A DNA stretch of 64,000 nt from Dioscorea cayenensis subsp. rotundata (taxonomy: Eukaryota > Streptophyta > Magnoliopsida > Dioscoreales > Dioscoreaceae): the NCBI RefSeq assembly GCF_009730915.1, contig NC_052489.1:28513916-28577915 (forward strand), read 5' to 3'. A program made the translations under genes and the position numbers. Shown here piece by piece: positions 58,758 to 64,000 of the stretch. The notes beneath the pieces are model-generated. The model was not told where the DNA came from, searched no databases, and worked only from the letters and a program-made list of their open reading frames with translations. How positions within the stretch are numbered: the stretch's first letter is position 1; every line of letters starts with the position of its first letter.

Positions 58758-60932
58758 GAGCAACTCCCGGTTCTTTCTTCAATCCCTTCATTTCCATATC
58801 ATATCTCACTGTTTTTTGAATCATTCCACCTTCCATCCACTGCATAGATGTTTGAAAGCATCACATATGAATTAGAGCTACAACTCTTCAACTCAAGAAG
58901 CAATTTACCAATTGCTTCTCCAATTTCAACATGTCCATAGCTCCTACAAGCTCCAAGTAGTGACTCTAACAAACTGGAACAGGGCCTAAATGGAAGCCTC
59001 CTAATAAGATCATATGCCTCGTCTAAGTATCTCGTCCGGCCGAGGAGGTCTACCATACATGCATAATGCTCCATCCGTGGTTTTATCCAGTGATCCTCTA
59101 TCATTAACTTGAATATAACCCTTGTTTCCTCGACCAAGCCTGAATGACTGCAAACTGATAATATGCTAATGATAGTAACATCATCAGGTTTGAATCCAGC
59201 TTCCTGCATCTTGGAGAAGAGATCGAGAGCGGCAAGACCATCTACATGGATCCCGAATGCATTAATTATCACACTCCATGTGATAGTGTCTTTGTTGTGT
59301 GTAGTGTTGAATAACTCTTTTGCAATAGCTATGCTCCCGCATTTGGCATACATATCAATTAGAGCATTGATTACAGAGATGTTTTTATCGAATCCTTTGC
59401 GGATTATGAAACTTGTGATGCACTCGAGCCGACTCTAGACTCCCCACAACAGTAACAGTGGAAAACTAAGATCAAAATGGTTACTCGAATCGGGTTGCAT
59501 TCCTAACGTAAGCAATTCTTTGAAGCAAAGTAACGAGTTTGCTATGTGTCCGCTTTTGGAGATAAACCGACATCTTTGTGTTCCAAGAAATAATATTTCT
59601 CTTATCCAAACTGTTCGAAAAAGTAGACATCAATAATCTAAGTTCTCGAATCTAGCATACATGCACATGGTTGATGTGAGAAGAGAAGACTCCATGATTG
59701 AAAAATTTCTAAGAGCAAATGCATGGATTGACTTGCCTTGTCTACGAAAGATGCATATCGGCAATAAATTTAATAAGGTTACTTTGTTAGGGTTTCCGAC
59801 CTCCCATCTTCATCCGATCAAAGCGGAACCATTACCTCCTCGAATAAGTTACGATCACGGTATCCCGTCATCGAGCATTCCAAGATACAACACTTTTCAT
59901 CTCTAAACTGTTGAAAAAGTAGTCGACCCGACTTGCATGTTACCACAATTAGCATACATACTTATAAGTGCATTAGTAAGTCGGGTATCGGAGGAGTAAC
60001 CACTTTTGATAACCAAAGCATGAAAAAGGCATCCCCGTGGTTATCTCGTCGACCTGGTTAAAGCCGGAGATGATGCTTCGATCAGGGGTGATCGGATCAA
60101 ATTTCACACCTTCTTGACCCATCCGATGAAAAGAAAGCCATGGAACCTTCGAGTGTCATCTGTCTTACCCAAGCTCGAAATCAAAAACATTCCAGGATAT
60201 TACATTTCATGCCTTCATCTTGTGAAACAAATTGAGAGAAGCATCGAGCCGATGACAAGCAGAGTACATAGATAATAGCCCATTCATCACATTCACATCT
60301 GAATCGAAACCATTTCTAATGATGTAAGCATGGGCGGAATCACCAGACCTCAAGTCTTGAGATATGCTACACGCAGAGATAACACTGATTATAGAGATTG
60401 CATCCGGCATAACACCGCTAGCTATCATGTCGATGAAAATGTCCAAGCTTTTGTGCCATAGCCCATCCAGAAGGTAGCCAGAGATCATGGAGTTCCATAA
60501 TAGAAGGCTCTTTTCTGACACCGAATTGAAAAGATATCGAGCTGCATCTAGCTCCCCAAGCTTAGCATACATTGACACGAGCAGATACCACACTGACATT
60601 ATACGTCAGACCAAATTTAATCCCAATAACATGCACTGAATCACAATAGCAAGCATTGGCAAGATCATAGCAAGACGGAAGAACAGACACCAACGTGACT
60701 AAATTAGGCTTCGTATCAGAATGTTGCATGAGTTGGAAAACTCCACAGGCTTCACCTGATTCACCAACTTTAGCATATGCAGATATCATGGTATTCCAAG
60801 CAACTACGTGTTTTTCAAGCATCATTTCAAACAACTTCCTTGCAGAATTCAAGTCACTGAAACAACCATACATTGAGATCAAAGTAGGCGTCATAACTTC
60901 ATCATCCAAGACCCCACATTTGATTGCAAAAC
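58758..60932 (-). pseudogene. Duplicate PPR gene, disrupted and 5'-truncated
   Basis: Second copy of the PPR gene at 48131-51104. Three open pieces remain: 58799-59353 (E-domain end), 60207-60599 and 60562-60909. Between about 59415 and 60200 the frame is destroyed by many small changes concentrated at CTG/CAG sites. An ATCTCACTGTTTTTTG run near the 3' end adds a further break. The copy stops at 60932, where an LTR-like element starts, so the start codon and N-terminal repeats are absent from the window. Confidence 0.85.
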
Positions 60933-63759
60933 TGTTATAACCCAGCCCGTTACTGTAGCAATTTTATAAAGCCCAACACTGTAGCAAGGGTACTGTAATA
61001 GGCCGAAAATACTTTTCTTCCCTTCTAAAAGTTTCAGCCCCTCTCTTCCATTTCCCATTCATACTTGTTGGAAACCCTAGCCATGCCCTCCTCTTCTTGC
61101 TTTTAATGGTTAAAGATAGGTAAGTAATTCTTGTTTCCATTACTTTTCATTTTGTGTTCTTGTTGATAACCTTAGTATAAACTTAGGGTTTGTGTTCTTC
61201 TTGTTTTCCCTCTTATTTTCCCTAGATTAATGGAAGTAGAGAGGATGAGAAGAGAAGATGGCAAGGTGAGTGGGCTAACCGAATCATTCTTGATTTATTT
61301 TTGTTCTTGTAAATTATTTGCATGTTTTGGTGTTGTTTTGGCATGATGTTGATTGGAAACTTGGCATTTGTTTGCTACCATATCATACTTGTTGTTAATT
61401 GGGTCCATGACAATGTAAGGCCTTGGGAGTTATATTTATGGTGAATTATGCAATTGTAGATTAGTGTGTAAAGAAATCATATTATTGAGTTATGCTAGAG
61501 TCCATGGAATGGAATTTGGGTGATGCACATAAGGTGTTTGACAAATTACCTCCTAGTGTTGAATACAAATATTTGGGGACATAATTGTGAGAATTGTGTG
61601 ATTTAATTTTGTAATGGCTTCAATGGTATTGATGGGCTTAGTTGTTAGTTTGTATGAGCATTCCTTCATGAAGGAATAATAAATGTGGATCCCTTGTTTG
61701 TTGCTAAATATGAGTTGAAATTTTTAAATGCATTTGTTTGATCTCATGTGTGGGTGATAATATGTATATCTTGTGGAATTGGTTAGGAATCAAGAGGTAA
61801 GGAATGCGTTTTTATACATATCATGGTTTGTGTTAAAATACTAGAATGTAAGAATTATGAGAAGATGGACATTTTACATTATAGATTATAAGTATATGTA
61901 ATGTTGGCAAGGGAAATTTGTTTATGTGAGGGAGTTATGTTTATGTAATTCTTTTGCATGGGTTTGGAAGAGATTGGAAATGCTTTGATGATATGTCGGG
62001 ATGATGCGAAGGAGTTAGAGAAAGGGGGAGAGATGTATGCTCATAATAAAATGTAAGATATTGATAAAAACTTATGTGATGAGAATTAAAGCATGAATGT
62101 TCAAGAATGAAAATAATAATGTGAGTTGCTTTTGAATCTAGAGGAATGGGGTGGTATGGAGCTAGGATTGAAGATATTTTAAGGGTGAGGTGGCATGACA
62201 ATTATGGCTGGTAAAGAATTGAAAAGTTGGTGAGTTGCTTGGGTGTTATTGTATCTTGGATATTAGAGGTGACCTTGACCTAATGTTAATCAAAATTGGG
62301 GTAATTGCTTTATATAGCTTATGTTGGTTGATGTTTAAGGTTGTTTTAATATTGGAAGGGAAAACTAGGTTTATGCCTTTGAAATGATAACTTGTTTTAG
62401 ATGAGCAATTATGATAAGATACATTATTGATAAAATCGAAATGATGGGGAAAACCAAGGGTGTGGATTGGATTTATAGATTAGAAGTTTTGATTTATTAA
62501 AAGACTTGTGCAAGATGATGTATCTACAGGGAATCTTAAGGTTTAGCTTGATTTTTTTTCTCACTTCTGGGGACAAAACTTTGGGAAGGATTTGACAAGG
62601 AAAATGTTCAGTATGGTCCTGATTTTCGTTCGGCAAAATATCTTTGCAATTGTTAGTAGGATCTTGGAGTTATGTGTTGTGAAATGGAACAGGTTAGAAG
62701 TGATATTATGCCGAGACCTTAAGAGTGTAATTCCCAGGGTGTTTGGTTTTTATTTGATGATTTATTCATTTGGTAAATTTTGTGCATAATTTCTGTTTCT
62801 TCAGTTATTTTCCCTAATGTGGGATTATGAAGTTCTGTATTTCTGTTCGTGTGAGTATCTGGGAAATTCTTGAATACTCTGTATTTTGACTATGATGTTT
62901 TGTGTGACTGATTTATTATATCATTTTGCTTACTTTTATATAACCTACTCTCTTTATTTAGTTATTTGCCCCGGATTGAAAACTTGGAATTTATTAGTAT
63001 TTCTACGTTTATTTGAACTTCTGAATTTGCAATTTCTGAACTCGAACTCTGTGTTTTTGGTGTACAATTATTTATTTGTTTATTTTGTTCTTGCATTAAT
63101 TATTCGGTATTTCCTCTGTCTGTATTCTGTATCTCTGCGGTTTTAGTACATCTCCATTTCTGGCTCGCCCAGCTAGGGAGGAGTAAGTCCCTAGCCATGT
63201 GCACATGTTTTTCCGTAGTAGCGCTACCCCCGATTGCGGTCGAAGATCCGGCTACGTGCGTTGATATTACGTTTACGTGCATCCGACTTCACGATCGAAG
63301 ATCCGACCCTCGTCTCTGTTGATTTCATTATTAGTCGGGGAGATGTACATATACATTTTGCGTATTTTCGGCATTTCGAGTATCTCGTCATTACGAGCAT
63401 TCTACGTATTTCCGTTCACGCTATTATTCACGCTATTTTTGCCATTCCGTATGGAAAGTATTATGTTTGGGAATGTTTCATTAACCAATTTCGTGATCAC
63501 TGGTATTTTGAGTTTTCTCGTGTTTTTGCTCCCACTCCATCGAGTAGCCAGAGTTACTCGACCTATCTTCTTCTATCTTTTTCGGTGACTCGACTTTTTA
63601 GGTTGTGCTTAAGACCTTGTTGATCAGCCAGTGCTAGGATGGATCCATTAGGGTTGTCATTTTCTTGTAAATTTTTATAACCTGTATTTATACCTTGGAT
63701 TCTCATATCTATGAGTCTGTGTTGTATTTCTGTACCATTTTTTATTATTTTTACATTAC
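60933..63759. mobile_element. LTR-like element inserted in the PPR duplicate (runs to or beyond the window end)
   Basis: It begins TGTTATAACCCAGCCC exactly where homology with unit 1 stops, with AAAAC before it as a possible 5-bp target duplication. ACTGTAGCA words, a CT-rich leader-like stretch (about 61010-61095) and almost 3 kb without coding capacity resemble a long LTR of a Ty3-type retrotransposon. The other LTR, the coding region and the second target repeat are not in view. Two similar GATCGAAGATCCG-type phrases (about 63239-63305) sit near its right part. Confidence 0.45.
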
Positions 63760-63991
63760 GCTTGTTAGGGTTGACTCGACCCGGTCAAATCCGAGGCCTT
63801 GCACCCGGTGGGGCCCAACCACGTTGGATGCGGCCCGATCGTCGGCGAGCCGGCTTTGGGGGCTGGGCGTGGCGGATCATCACGTCCAGCCCCTGGCAGG
63901 GCCCCGGGACGGATCGGCCGCATCGATGCGGTGGGCCTCAGCCCGGGTGCAAGGCCTCGGTCTTGACTCGGTCGAGTCGACCCTAACAAGC
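63760..63991. repeat. 232-bp GC-rich inverted repeat, TGTTAGGG...CCCTAACA
   Basis: The arms GCTTGTTAGGGTTGACTCGA and TCGAGTCGACCCTAACAAGC are inverted, and pairing continues through CCGAGGCCTTGCACCCGG / CCGGGTGCAAGGCCTCGG. The GC content is far above that of the surrounding DNA. It may be a nested foldback element or a structured part of the LTR-like element. Confidence 0.75.
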
Positions 63992-64000
63992 GAGATAAAA

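Larger units (their letters stand above)
54155..60932. repeat. Segmental duplication, unit 2
   Basis: Counterpart of 43735-50308. Homology starts at TTTAGATGACAACTAAAAAG and ends abruptly inside the PPR coding sequence at GCAAAAC, where an LTR-like element begins. The rest of the duplicated PPR gene may lie beyond the right edge of the window. Confidence 0.9.

Noticed and set aside
61941-63623. Several 60-130 residue open frames in the LTR-like element
   Set aside because: They are Phe/Leu/Ile-rich translations of AT-rich DNA, with no retrotransposon domain or splice-consistent partner.
1-64000. CRISPR arrays, bacterial operons, rRNA or tRNA genes
   Set aside because: No regularly spaced repeats, no Shine-Dalgarno-linked genes and no convincing tRNA or rRNA signatures; the window is plant nuclear DNA with introns.

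Overview
This is a stretch of a plant nuclear genome. The genes are split by GT-AG introns, the DNA between them is very AT-rich, and the families are land-plant ones: MATE/DTX transporters, a plant lipin, a malectin-like LRR protein, a PLS-class PPR protein, and Ty1/copia, LINE, SINE and MITE elements. I cannot name the species. The intron-less, GC-rich second MATE gene would fit a monocot, but only weakly.

Left part (1-25.9 kb), mostly single-copy genes. A WD40/TPR gene resembling ASG2/WDTC1 (minus) runs off the left edge and its N-terminal half falls in a 1000-N gap. Next come an 8-exon MATE transporter (plus), a phosphatidate phosphatase of the lipin/PAH family (plus, 10 coding exons), a secreted malectin-like plus LRR protein without kinase (minus, 8 exons) and a single-exon MATE transporter (plus). 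Three of these carry 1-bp frameshifts in otherwise conserved coding sequence, which looks more like imperfect consensus polishing than decay.

Middle part (26-43.7 kb), repeats and gene fragments. A LINE sits in a twin-primed (internally inverted) arrangement. A miniature PEX6-like gene joins the PEX6 N-terminal segment directly to the second AAA domain, whose catalytic residues are altered. Beyond it lies a chimera of a UBP14-like deubiquitinase C-terminus and an AAA-ATPase (best match PEX1 D2), split by a copia fragment.

Right part (43.7-64 kb), a tandem segmental duplication offset by about 10.4 kb. Each unit (about 43.74-50.31 kb and 54.16-60.93 kb) holds a rearranged copy of the UBP14/AAA chimera flanked by inverted arrays of a GGGACTGACA-like motif, followed by a PPR gene on the minus strand. 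The first PPR copy is nearly intact with one frameshift; the second is a pseudogene cut off by an LTR-like element starting at 60933. Only the second unit carries a 261-bp MITE with a TAA target duplication. It also has an approximately 780-bp tract in which nearly every difference from unit 1 falls on a CTG/CAG context.

The least ordinary content is the peroxin-related material: a PEX6 remnant lying 5-26 kb from repeated chimeric AAA/UBP14 fragments that look mobile or captured. No complete peroxin gene is present. All family assignments rest on reading translated exons against remembered family motifs; no database search was possible.
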